From an uncultured Burkholderiales bacterium (GTDB lineage: Bacteria; Pseudomonadota; Gammaproteobacteria; Burkholderiales; Burkholderiaceae_D), in assembly GCA_937872165.1 (NCBI GenBank), contig CALMOR010000221.1, positions 1-26,817 of the forward strand: a stretch of DNA of 26,817 nucleotides, written 5' to 3'. Shown here piece by piece: positions 15,847 to 23,565 of the stretch; position 1 is the first letter of the stretch; each line of letters opens with the position of its first letter. Both the position numbers and the translations under genes were made by a program. The notes under the pieces were generated by a model. It was not told the DNA's origin and searched no databases. It was given only the letters and a program-made list of their open reading frames with translations.

Positions 15847-17117
15847 CGACGCCGCGAAGCGTGCGATCGGAAGAGCCCGTCGACCTTCTCGACGATCTGC
15901 TTGCGGTCGTAGAGCAGGCTGACCTTCGCGAACGCGGCGTCTCCGAGCGCCTGCGCTCGCCGACGATCGCGCAGAAGAGCGACGCACGCATCGGCGAACG
16001 AGTCCGGCGTGTCGCGCAAGAGGATCTCCACCCCGTCGACGAACTCGAGTCCTTCCGCACCGATGGTCGTCGACACCATCGGCTTGGCCGCCGCGGCGGC
16101 CTCGAGAAGCTTGATGCGCGTGCCGCCGCCGGCGAGGATCGGACAGCAGACCACGGTGGCGCGTCGGTACACCTCCGCGAGGTCGGGAACGAAGCCGGAG
16201 AATTCCACGCCGTCCGGCTTGCGCGAAAGGCTCGGCAATTTGTCGATCGCTTCACCGGCCATCAACAGCCTCGCATCCGGCAGGCGTTCCCTCACCAACG
16301 GGAAGATGACGTTGATCAGGTATTCGCCTGCGTCGAGGTTCGGCGGATAACCGTAGGCACCGATGAAGAACAACATCGGCGACTCGTCGTCCCGCGATTT
16401 CTCCGGGGCCGCCGTCGGGATGCGGATCGCATTCGGAATGACGGTGGTGTTGCGTGCGCCGAGTGTCGCCAGGTAGCGGTGATCGTCCTCCGAACACACC
16501 ATCGTGCGGCTTGAAGCGAGAACCGTCCGGACTTCACCGCGTTTCAGCGAGGGCAATTCCAGAAAGCGCACGCGACGCGACAACGAATGCGGTGGCCGGC
16601 GCAGTTGCCGTGCGAGATTTCGATGCTCGATGTCGTCGAGATCGAGGACGACGGGAACGTCCAGACCGGCGGAATGGGCGAGCGCCCCGATGTACAGCCG
16701 ATGTGCGATCACCAGATCGGTGTCGGGCATCACGCGAGCACGAAGCGCATCCTTCTGGTCCGGGCCGGTGAAGCGGAAGAAGTCCTCCTGCTCCCGGAAG
16801 TCGATCAACGACAGCGCGGTCTGCGTGAAGCGGCCGTGACGTTTCGTCGAGCGTGGAGCGAGATGAACGGTCGCCTCGATGCCCCAGTGTTGCAGCAACG
16901 ACGCCTTCGCGACCGACGCCGGCATGCGATCGATCATGTATTGATCGACGAAGAAAAGGATGTCGAGCGCTTCGGTCGAACGCGCTGCGCCGTCGAGCAG
17001 CATGCGCATGCGCTGGAAGATGCCTCCGACCTTGATGCTGAAGTCCGAAGCGTAATGCCGGCTGACGAATAGCAGCCTGCGAGAACGCTGGGGAGCGTGC
17101 TGTTCGACCCCGATCAT
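15843..17117 (-). CDS. GT4 glycosyltransferase (first gene of the right GT4-GT2 pair)
   Basis: This 424-residue GT-B glycosyltransferase is paralogous to the one at 11626-12897. Shared blocks are RRLLFVSRHYASDF (residues 13-26), RMRMLLDGAAR (36-46), HWGIEATVHLAPRS (77-90), LDLDDIEHRNLAR (158-170), FFIGAYGYPPNLDAGEYL (250-267) and GGGTRIKLLEAAAAAKPMVS (about 330-349). The last is the nucleotide-sugar site. No signal peptide or membrane helix is seen; it probably acts at the cytoplasmic membrane face. The start is ATG 17117, without a clear Shine-Dalgarno. The stop overlaps the GT2 start by four bases. A 141-base gap separates it from the FkbM gene upstream on the same strand, so it may be read from the large operon or from its own promoter. 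The sugar is unknown. Confidence 0.9.
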   Translation of the reverse strand: MIGVEQHAPQRSRRLLFVSRHYASDFSIKVGGIFQRMRMLLDGAARSTEALDILFFVDQYMIDRMPASVAKASLLQHWGIEATVHLAPRSTKRHGRFTQTALSLIDFREQEDFFRFTGPDQKDALRARVMPDTDLVIAHRLYIGALAHSAGLDVPVVLDLDDIEHRNLARQLRRPPHSLSRRVRFLELPSLKRGEVRTVLASSRTMVCSEDDHRYLATLGARNTTVIPNAIRIPTAAPEKSRDDESPMLFFIGAYGYPPNLDAGEYLINVIFPLVRERLPDARLLMAGEAIDKLPSLSRKPDGVEFSGFVPDLAEVYRRATVVCCPILAGGGTRIKLLEAAAAAKPMVSTTIGAEGLEFVDGVEILLRDTPDSFADACVALLRDRRRAQALGDAAFAKVSLLYDRKQIVEKVDGLFRSHASRRR

Positions 17118-17258
17118 CGTGATTGCATCGAAGTCAATACGGAAAAGAAGAACTGCGAGCGTGATCTGTGGATCCTGCGAGGAAACTCCTGGCGCGCCCG
17201 GACTCGTCGCTGTCCGTCGGCGTATCGCTACCCCGACGCTTTCGTGGAGCCGGCATCG
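17118..17258 (-). other. intergenic gap between FkbM and GT4 genes
   Basis: These 141 bases are the largest break in the minus-strand run from 26817 to 14851. On the minus strand a pyrimidine-rich stretch (TTCTTCTTTTCC) precedes the GT4 start, which is locally AT-richer than the surroundings. TTGACT occurs 25 bases before the ATG, but no -10 element fits downstream of it. No hairpin with a T-run is obvious. Confidence 0.4.
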
Positions 17259-18086
17259 TCAGCGCGGTCCGTCGGGTCCGGCCGAGGTCGACTTCCCGGA
17301 ACCGCCGTCGACCCCGCTCGGCATGACGCGGTCCGAGCGCACGGCGACGCAGTCGAACTCCACCACCCTCAGGAACTGATCGCGCGCGATCGGAAACAGT
17401 CCGCTGATCTCGAAGCCGTTCTCGTTGTAGACCGCGATCGACGCCTTGTAGTCGGGCATGCCCTGGTAGAGCTGCAGCATCGAGACTTCGCTCTGCAGCG
17501 CGACGACCCGATCGAGGGCGGCGCCGGCGCCGCCGAAGACCTCGAGGTCGAAGCCTTGCGTATCGAGCTTCAGGTAGAGGTTTCGCGAAGTGGCCAGTTC
17601 GGGGATGCCGGCGATCACGGTGTCGAGCCGCTTCAGCGCGACCGACTGAACTTCCTGCACGCTGTTCTTCTCGTCGTAGTCGTTCAGCCCGGTCACCTTC
17701 GGCTGCAGGATCGACGTGAACTGGCTGTTGCGCATCACGTTAATGGTGGTCTCGCCGTCCTCGCGGCCGAGCGCGCAGTGATGGATGTGCCAGTCGGGAT
17801 CGTCGGCGGCCCGCTTCCTGAGCAGCTCGCTCAGTTCCTTCACCGGCTCGAACGAGTGGATCGGGCCCTCGTATTCGACCTCGAAGCGGATGAAGTCGCG
17901 GTACTGCCCGCGGTTGGCGCCCACGTCGATCACCCTGTCGACGTCGGCCTGGCGGAAGACGTCCTGCATGTGCCTCGCCAGTTCGCGCCGCTCGGCGCGC
18001 CATTTGGGAACGATCTCGAGACCGAGACTGGACCCGATCCAGTCGGTCATCGACCGGGCGATCGTCTTCTTCTGCATCAGCGTCAT
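17259..18086 (-). CDS. FkbM family SAM-dependent methyltransferase
   Basis: This 275-residue cytoplasmic O-methyltransferase of the FkbM family probably methylates a sugar hydroxyl. The SAM-binding motif is VIDVGANRGQYRDFIR (residues 52-67), with the acidic strand end SFEPVKELSELL (78-89). The family signature YLKLDTQGFDLEVFGGAG is at 171-188. NGFEISGLFPIARD is near the C-terminus. The final 18 residues (GVDGGSGKSTSAGPDGPR) are a low-complexity tail unlike the rest. The start is ATG 18086, well supported by AGGAG 8 bases upstream (GACAGGAGACGACC). It follows the deacetylase stop by 12 bases, so it is the last gene of the compact operon. Methylated terminal sugars are common caps that set chain length in surface glycans; that role here is inference. 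Confidence 0.92.
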   Translation of the reverse strand: MTLMQKKTIARSMTDWIGSSLGLEIVPKWRAERRELARHMQDVFRQADVDRVIDVGANRGQYRDFIRFEVEYEGPIHSFEPVKELSELLRKRAADDPDWHIHHCALGREDGETTINVMRNSQFTSILQPKVTGLNDYDEKNSVQEVQSVALKRLDTVIAGIPELATSRNLYLKLDTQGFDLEVFGGAGAALDRVVALQSEVSMLQLYQGMPDYKASIAVYNENGFEISGLFPIARDQFLRVVEFDCVAVRSDRVMPSGVDGGSGKSTSAGPDGPR

Positions 18087-18098
18087 GGTCGTCTCCTG

Positions 18099-19076
18099 TC
18101 AGGTCCGCGTGCCGGCGGCGCGGCGCGTCATGTTGTAGGCGAGGCGTAGTCCGAACTTCGACACGTTGAGGTCCCACGGCGTGAAGCGCGCGAGCTGGAA
18201 GCGATCGCTGCGACGGTCCGAGATGCCCCATGCCGTGGACACCGCCGCATCGAATCCGAGCTCGCGCACGAGGGCGACGTGCGACGCGTCGTAGTCGCGG
18301 TTCGGCTTGCCGTTCGGATACGCGAAGACCTTGACCCGCTCCTTCAGAGTTTCTTCGAGATCGAGGCGACCGTCCACGATCTCCCGTCGAGCGTCGTGCG
18401 GCGCCAACGATGTCAGGATCGGGTGATTCACCGTGTGCGCGCCGATCGACATTCCGTAGCGTCGCAGCTCGCGAACCTGCTGGCGGGTCATCATCAGGTC
18501 GCTGCGGTCCGGCAGGCCCGCGGCATCGGCGACCTGTCGGACCTTCGCTTCCCGTTCGGCCTGCGGCAGATACTTCAGTCGCTCGAGCAGGCCGTTCATC
18601 GTCGCGGCGCGCTGCGCAGCGTCGGCGCAAGGCCACTCGTCCAGTCCGATCGACGAGAGGTCGAGTCGGGTATCGCGATGCCCACGAACCGCTTCGATCA
18701 CCGTGTCGTTCCACATCCGGCCGCCGTCGAGGAAGCCGGTCGAGACGAAGAAGGTCGCCGAGAGCCGCAGCCGCGCGAGGATCGGCGCGGCGATGGTCGC
18801 ATTGTCCGCGTAGCCGTCGTCGAACGTGACGCACGCGGCGTTGACCGGAAGACTGCCGTCCCCCAGGCGGCGCGACGCCTCGACCAGCGGCATCACCCGG
18901 AACGCGGCCGCGAGCCACTTCATCCGCTCCTCGAAGAGCCGCGCGTCGGGTTCGCCGGCCAGGAGCGGATCGGGGCTGCCCAGCACGCGATGGAAGATGA
19001 GGATGGACAGGCGCGGACCGCCGGTCGCGCGCACGACGCGGCCCAGGCCCCTGACGGCCATGGCGACGGGGCTCAT
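18099..19076 (-). CDS. polysaccharide deacetylase (NodB-homology domain)
   Basis: This 325-residue member of carbohydrate esterase family 4 removes N-acetyl groups from GlcNAc-type residues. The first conserved block is TFDDGY (residues 84-89, with the catalytic and metal-binding Asp pair D86/D87). The zinc-binding HxxxH is in IGAHTVNHPILT (H214, H218), followed by FAYPNGKPNRDYD. Between the first two blocks lies an inserted helical region of about 100 residues (rich in Arg and Leu, containing ERLKYLPQAERE). I recall such an insert in deacetylases of exosortase-associated loci. The N-terminus (SILIFHRVL) is the first beta strand, and no signal peptide is obvious, so the location is uncertain. 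The ATG at 19076 overlaps the upstream GT39 stop (ATGA). FkbM begins 12 bases after its stop. It probably deacetylates the glycan made by this operon. Confidence 0.92.
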   Translation of the reverse strand: MSPVAMAVRGLGRVVRATGGPRLSILIFHRVLGSPDPLLAGEPDARLFEERMKWLAAAFRVMPLVEASRRLGDGSLPVNAACVTFDDGYADNATIAAPILARLRLSATFFVSTGFLDGGRMWNDTVIEAVRGHRDTRLDLSSIGLDEWPCADAAQRAATMNGLLERLKYLPQAEREAKVRQVADAAGLPDRSDLMMTRQQVRELRRYGMSIGAHTVNHPILTSLAPHDARREIVDGRLDLEETLKERVKVFAYPNGKPNRDYDASHVALVRELGFDAAVSTAWGISDRRSDRFQLARFTPWDLNVSKFGLRLAYNMTRRAAGTRT

Positions 19077-20695
19077 CGGACCTCGGACCGATCGAAGCGG
19101 CACACGAGGAGTTCGCCGTCGCCGTAGGTACGCGTCGCGAAGGACCGCGACGGCACCCACGGCGGACCGAGATCCGCGTCCTGTCGATAGCGTTCGCGCG
19201 TCACCATCCACACGCGGTTCGCGTCGCGCGTGGCGGCGACCGCATCGCCGTCCAGGACATAGCGCACCCCGGCGCTCTCCACGAAGTCGCTTTCGGGCAC
19301 GAGCCCCATCCGCTCCGCCGTGCCGTCGCCGAAGAATCGATCGATCCGTCGATTGAGCCGCGTCCAATCCTCGTTCGGGGCCGGCATGACCGCCAGAGGA
19401 CGACCCCAGTGCGAACCGATCGCGTAGCGCGCGATGCCCCAGTACACGCTGACGTTGGGTACGACGACGACATCGCCCGGGACGGCGAGGCTTCGAAGGT
19501 CGATGGCCGCCGCCGCATAGCCCGCGGCCTGCGCCTGTCGTTCGGACAGAGGGCACGCCGCGGCGCCAAGCACGACGATGCACGCGAACACCAGACACGC
19601 GATCGACCGCGAGCGCGCGGCCGCCGCGGCCGCTCCGAGCACCACGAACGGCAGCAGGTTCGCTGCGAACACGGGTTGCTTGTAGATCGGCTTGAAGACC
19701 ATCGCGATCAGCAGCGCGACGACGACGGCGCCGACCGGGATCACCAGGGTCCGCCAGCGCGTACCGCTCTCGACGAGCCCTGCGCCGACGAGCGCCACGA
19801 AGAGAACGGTGCCGACCAGTCGGACCACCGGCAGACCGGAAGCCTTCCAGCCGGCGATCAGCGCACCGCCCGTGGTCAGCATCGTCGACGCCGAGTCCGC
19901 CGCCGCGGCATCGGAGCCTCGCGTCAAGGCGCTGGCAGCGAGCGGCAGGACGCACAGCGCCAGGATCAGCTGACCGACGAACCAGAAGGGGATCGATCGC
20001 GCGCTGCGCTCGGCGGCCGGCTTCCTCTTCGCGGCCTGCACGGCCTCGATCAACGCGGCGAGCAACACGAAGGCGACGAAGTAGAACTCGACCGCATGCA
20101 GGTAGGCGGTGAGGATTGCGACCGCGACGGCCGCGACGAGCCAACGGGCTTCACCGCTCTCGAACCAGCGCCGGTTCGCGTAGTAGACCAGCAGGATCGC
20201 GGCCGGCAGGACCGCGTACATGCGCAGCGTTCCCGCGCTCCATGCGAACGCGGGCAACACCGCGAACAACGCGGTCGCGATCCACGCGCTTCGCGATCCG
20301 TGCAACGCGCGCGTCACGCCGAACACGGTCGCGAGACTCGCGCCGGCCCCGATCAGCGAGTTCGTCAACGCCCACCGATCGGTGTCCGGGCCGAGCGCGA
20401 GCCAGCCGGCGAGCTGCAGGAAGTACAGCGGCGGATGGATGTCGTTGCGGAGCAGCTCGATGAAGAACGAAGGCAGCGGCTGCGCCGCATGCGTGACGGC
20501 GATGATCTCGTCTTCCCACAGCGAGTCGCGACGCAGCCAGAAGGCCACGGCGGCGGCACAGCCGACGCAGATCGCCAGCAGGCAGAAGGCGAGCAATGCC
20601 GCGGACGGCGATCGCGCGTCGCCCCGCGCGTGTCGCGAAGCATCCGCCGGCCGCGATGTCCGGTCCGCGAGCCCGCCCGCAGGGATGAACGTCAT
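19073..20695 (-). CDS. GT39-like integral membrane glycosyltransferase
   Basis: This 540-residue multi-pass membrane protein has the hallmarks of the GT39/PMT-2 (ArnT-like) GT-C fold. After the first membrane helix (about 31-53) comes the catalytic loop RRDSLWEDEIIAVTHA (residues 55-70), with the acidic DE pair. NDIHPPLYFLQLAGWLALG follows (84-102), the classic second motif. About ten further hydrophobic segments follow. A soluble C-terminal domain begins around 390 (AAAIDLRSLAVPGDVVVVPN). Such enzymes use polyprenyl-phosphate sugars as donors on the periplasmic side. Directly upstream are GtrA-like and GtrB-like genes, a fitting source and carrier for that donor. The ATG at 20695 overlaps the GtrA stop (ATGA), and its own stop overlaps the deacetylase start. 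The acceptor may be the glycan or a protein; neither can be read from sequence. Confidence 0.9.
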   Translation of the reverse strand: MTFIPAGGLADRTSRPADASRHARGDARSPSAALLAFCLLAICVGCAAAVAFWLRRDSLWEDEIIAVTHAAQPLPSFFIELLRNDIHPPLYFLQLAGWLALGPDTDRWALTNSLIGAGASLATVFGVTRALHGSRSAWIATALFAVLPAFAWSAGTLRMYAVLPAAILLVYYANRRWFESGEARWLVAAVAVAILTAYLHAVEFYFVAFVLLAALIEAVQAAKRKPAAERSARSIPFWFVGQLILALCVLPLAASALTRGSDAAAADSASTMLTTGGALIAGWKASGLPVVRLVGTVLFVALVGAGLVESGTRWRTLVIPVGAVVVALLIAMVFKPIYKQPVFAANLLPFVVLGAAAAAARSRSIACLVFACIVVLGAAACPLSERQAQAAGYAAAAIDLRSLAVPGDVVVVPNVSVYWGIARYAIGSHWGRPLAVMPAPNEDWTRLNRRIDRFFGDGTAERMGLVPESDFVESAGVRYVLDGDAVAATRDANRVWMVTRERYRQDADLGPPWVPSRSFATRTYGDGELLVCRFDRSEVR

Positions 20696-21063
20696 CTGAA
20701 CACCAGATGCCGGTAGCCGAGGAAGCTGTACAACGCGAGCAGGCCGGTCGCGAGCGCAACGGCGACGAAGACATGGATGCCGAACCAGACGAGGATGGTG
20801 TAGACGACGAAGTTGAGCGCGGCGCTGGTCAACGCGACGCTCGCGTAACGGGCCAGCTCGACACGGCTCCTCGGCGCCTCGACCCGGAACGTGAGACTGC
20901 GGTTGAGCAGCCACGTCACCAGGATCGACAGCAGCAGGGGCGCGACGCGCGCCAGCACCGCGGGGACGCCGAACGGATGGGCGAGGACCCAGGTGCCGCC
21001 GCCATCGACGACGAAGCCGATCACGCCGACCACCGCGAAGCGGATCACGCGGACATTGAGCAT
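20692..21063 (-). CDS. GtrA-like membrane protein (putative lipid-linked sugar flippase)
   Basis: This 123-residue protein has four hydrophobic segments and the GtrA family signatures FAVVGVIGFVVDGGGTWVL (residues 9-27), LSILVTWLLNRSLTFR (about 45-60), FVVYTILVWFGIHVFVAVAL and the closing FLGYRHLVFR. GtrA proteins are thought to help move undecaprenyl-phosphate-linked glucose, or a similar sugar, across the inner membrane for periplasmic transfer. The ATG at 21063 has GAGAGACGACG before it as a modest ribosome site, 13 bases after the GtrB-like stop. Its stop overlaps the GT39 start. The length is normal for the family. The role in supplying the donor for the downstream GT39 enzyme is inferred from order. 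Confidence 0.9.
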   Translation of the reverse strand: MLNVRVIRFAVVGVIGFVVDGGGTWVLAHPFGVPAVLARVAPLLLSILVTWLLNRSLTFRVEAPRSRVELARYASVALTSAALNFVVYTILVWFGIHVFVAVALATGLLALYSFLGYRHLVFR

Positions 21064-21076
21064 CGTCGTCTCTCGC

Positions 21077-22129
21077 TCAATCGCGGAACAGCGGAAGCCG
21101 GAGGTAGGCCAGCCGCTTCTGTTCGAGCCGGCCCGCCGCGACGCTGTCGAGGATCAGTCCGGCGAGCGAGGAGATCGAGGCCAGGAGCACGAGGCCCGTC
21201 GCCAGGATCGCAGTCGGCTGGCGCGGCACCAGCCCGGTGTCGAGGTACTCGACGACGATCGGATACGCGAGCCCGAGGGCCAGCGCCGTCAATGCGATGG
21301 CGATGTATCCGAAGAAACGGACCGGCCGGATCTCCTTGAACAGCAGTACCTGCGCCCTCAGGATGCGAATGGCGTCTCGATAGGTGTCGAGCTTGCTCGT
21401 CGACCCTTCCTCGCGTTCCCCGTATTCGGTCTCGATCTCCGCGATCGGCATGCGCAACTGGCTGGCCTGCACCGACATTTCCGTTTCGATCTCGAAGCCG
21501 GACGAGATCGCGGGGAAGCTCTTGACGAAGCGCCGGGAGAAGACTCGATAGCCGGAGAAGATGTCGGTGAACAGCGTGCCGAAGAGGCGGCGGTAGAAGC
21601 GGTTGAACAGCTTGTTCCCGAAGCCGTGCCCTTTGCGATGCGCGTTCTCGTAGACGTTGCGACGCGTGCCGACCACCATGTCGAGATGGTCCGAGACGAG
21701 GCGCCGGACCATCGTCGAGGCGATTACGGGATCGTAGGTGCCGTCGCCGTCGGCCATCAGATAGATATCGGCTTCGATGTCCGCGAACATGCGTCGCACC
21801 ACGTTGCCCTTGCCGGGCCACGGTTCTGCGCGAACGATCGCACCTGCCGCGCGAGCGACGCTCGACGTGTCGTCGGTCGAGCAGTTGTCGTAGACATAGA
21901 TGCGCGCGGTCGGCAATGCGGAGCGAAAGCCGGCCACCACCCGCGCGATCGACAGCGCTTCGTTGTGACACGGCAGCAGGACCGCGATCTCGAGCGCCGC
22001 GACCAGGCGATCCGGCCCGCATGCGACCGCTTCAGCGCCCGTCGACGAGATCGGGGCCGACGGCATCGTTCGACGGACGTCGCCCGGCGATCCGTCGAGG
22101 CCCTCGGCGCGTTCGGCGACGTTCGTCAT
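21077..22129 (-). CDS. GtrB-like GT2 glycosyltransferase (polyprenyl-phosphate sugar synthase)
   Basis: This 350-residue protein has a GT-A domain (about residues 47-265) and two C-terminal membrane segments (about 270-294 and 306-330). Motifs are EIAVLLPCHNEALSIARVV (47-65), YVYDNCSTDDT (78-88) and GKGNVVRRMFADIEADIYLM (106-125). The catalytic acidic DGDGTYDP (127-134) and FSGYRVFSRRFVKSFP (191-206) follow. These fit synthases that transfer a sugar from a nucleotide donor to undecaprenyl phosphate. The first 46 residues are polar and low-complexity, unusual for the class. The start is ATG 22129, which overlaps the ligase stop (ATGA); a downstream ATG at residue 22 is an alternative. GtrA-like and GT39-like genes follow, making a full three-gene donor-use set. 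The sugar is unknown. Confidence 0.9.
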   Translation of the reverse strand: MTNVAERAEGLDGSPGDVRRTMPSAPISSTGAEAVACGPDRLVAALEIAVLLPCHNEALSIARVVAGFRSALPTARIYVYDNCSTDDTSSVARAAGAIVRAEPWPGKGNVVRRMFADIEADIYLMADGDGTYDPVIASTMVRRLVSDHLDMVVGTRRNVYENAHRKGHGFGNKLFNRFYRRLFGTLFTDIFSGYRVFSRRFVKSFPAISSGFEIETEMSVQASQLRMPIAEIETEYGEREEGSTSKLDTYRDAIRILRAQVLLFKEIRPVRFFGYIAIALTALALGLAYPIVVEYLDTGLVPRQPTAILATGLVLLASISSLAGLILDSVAAGRLEQKRLAYLRLPLFRD

Positions 22130-23547
22130 CTCGGCATCCCGAGCGCATCGAGGCCGACCGGCGGCTTGGCATAGGCGCCCTGCCCGCGCCAGTCGTCGGC
22201 GCGCGGCCGCACCGGCGTCGGGGACTCGACCTCGCCTCCCGCTTCATCGACCTCGACGACGCCGAAGCGACCACCGCGTGCCGAGCGATCGGGCCGCTCG
22301 CCGACCGGGATCGACCTGTACGTCCTCACCGCCAGTTCGCGCGTCGCGACGACGATCACCATCACGTAGTAGGGCACGTCGAAATAGGCGAGGCTGAGGA
22401 ACGCGCCGCCGACCCCGTAGCCGATCATGCTGACCTTCATCATGTCGAGCAACGGCCCCACCCATTCGAGGCCGACGATGCCCTGAGCCTTGCGCTTGCC
22501 GTCGCCGGCCGCGAGCCACGTGAAGAAGCCGATCGACACGAAGAGGAACAGGCCGACGAAGCCGTGCTCGCCCAGCACCTGGAAGTAGATGCTGTGCGCG
22601 GCGTGGACGTCGAGCGGGTTGGGCGCGTACTTGCCGAAGAGGTCGAAGTCGTAGATCTCGAAGCCGCCGCCGAGCGGCCGGTCGCTGGCCAGGTTGAAGG
22701 CCATCCACCATGCGTTGATGCGACCTTGCGCCGACTGGTCCTCGTCGTAGCTCTGGATGGTGTGCATGCGGGCGAGCCATTCCTCCGGCATGAACGCCAC
22801 GAGCACGATGCCGATGCAGACGAGCGCGAGGCCCATCGCGAACTTGTTGCGGCTCTTCCACCACAGGAAGGCGGCCATCGCCGCGATGGCGACGAGCGCG
22901 CCGCGCGAGTGGCTGCCGATCGCCGCCAGCGCGCACAGCAGGATCACGCCGGTCATCGCCCACTGCTGCCAGCGCTTCGGCAGGCCGACCTGCACGTAGC
23001 GCATCAGCGGGATCGTCATCACCAGCGCCAGCGCCACTTCGTTGTTGCCCTCGATGAACGATCCTTCGGGACCCCACACCAGGAAGTTGCCGCCGTGGAC
23101 CAGCGTGAAGAGGCCGCCCTTGGTCCCGTAGAACGCGAGCGATGCGACGATCACCCAGATCATCCAGTGGATCTGCTTCTTAGAGTGGATGACGGTGAGA
23201 GCGACGAAGTTCATCAGCATGATCTTCATCACGCGCGACCACATGTCGTAGCCCGAGCCTTCGTGGTAGGGAAAGAGCGACGTGAGGCACATCCACAGCG
23301 AAAAGAACAGCAGCGCGACGACCGGCGGCGTGAACGTCAGGCGCCTCTCCTGCCTGGAGATCAGCAGCGCGAAAAAGGTGATGCCGGCGGTGACCGCCGC
23401 GAACTGCAGGTCGTACGCGAAGCCGTAGGTGAGACGGTGCGGGTTCATCACGCTCAGCCAGACCCACACGAGCACGCCGATCGCCGGCCGCCTGATCATG
23501 AACGGGATGCAACCGATGAAGAAGCACAGGAGCGCTATGTCACGCAT
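22126..23547 (-). CDS. O-glycosylation ligase/O-antigen-ligase-like protein, exosortase A-associated type
   Basis: This 473-residue multi-pass membrane protein opens with MRDIALLCFF, then RRPAIGVLVWVWLSVMNPHR (residues 19-38) and LTYGFAYDLQFA (39-50). That is the pattern I recognise for the probable O-glycosylation ligase of exosortase A loci (TIGR03097-like). The Wzy/WaaL-type core is present: SHSRGALVAIAAMAAFLWW (212-230) and AAHSIYFQVLGEHGFVGLFL (316-335), the His- and Glu-bearing loop of O-antigen ligases. It may transfer lipid-linked glycan to proteins or extend it; function in this family is not proven. The C-terminal 65 residues (from about 409) are soluble and acidic/Pro-rich. The ATG at 23547 has GGAG eight bases upstream (CCGGAGAATTACG). 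It follows the flippase by 18 bases. It is the strongest marker that the locus belongs with exosortase/PEP-CTERM biology, although no PEP-CTERM protein is in the window. Confidence 0.92.
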   Translation of the reverse strand: MRDIALLCFFIGCIPFMIRRPAIGVLVWVWLSVMNPHRLTYGFAYDLQFAAVTAGITFFALLISRQERRLTFTPPVVALLFFSLWMCLTSLFPYHEGSGYDMWSRVMKIMLMNFVALTVIHSKKQIHWMIWVIVASLAFYGTKGGLFTLVHGGNFLVWGPEGSFIEGNNEVALALVMTIPLMRYVQVGLPKRWQQWAMTGVILLCALAAIGSHSRGALVAIAAMAAFLWWKSRNKFAMGLALVCIGIVLVAFMPEEWLARMHTIQSYDEDQSAQGRINAWWMAFNLASDRPLGGGFEIYDFDLFGKYAPNPLDVHAAHSIYFQVLGEHGFVGLFLFVSIGFFTWLAAGDGKRKAQGIVGLEWVGPLLDMMKVSMIGYGVGGAFLSLAYFDVPYYVMVIVVATRELAVRTYRSIPVGERPDRSARGGRFGVVEVDEAGGEVESPTPVRPRADDWRGQGAYAKPPVGLDALGMPR

Positions 23548-23565
23548 CGTAATTCTCCGGAAACT

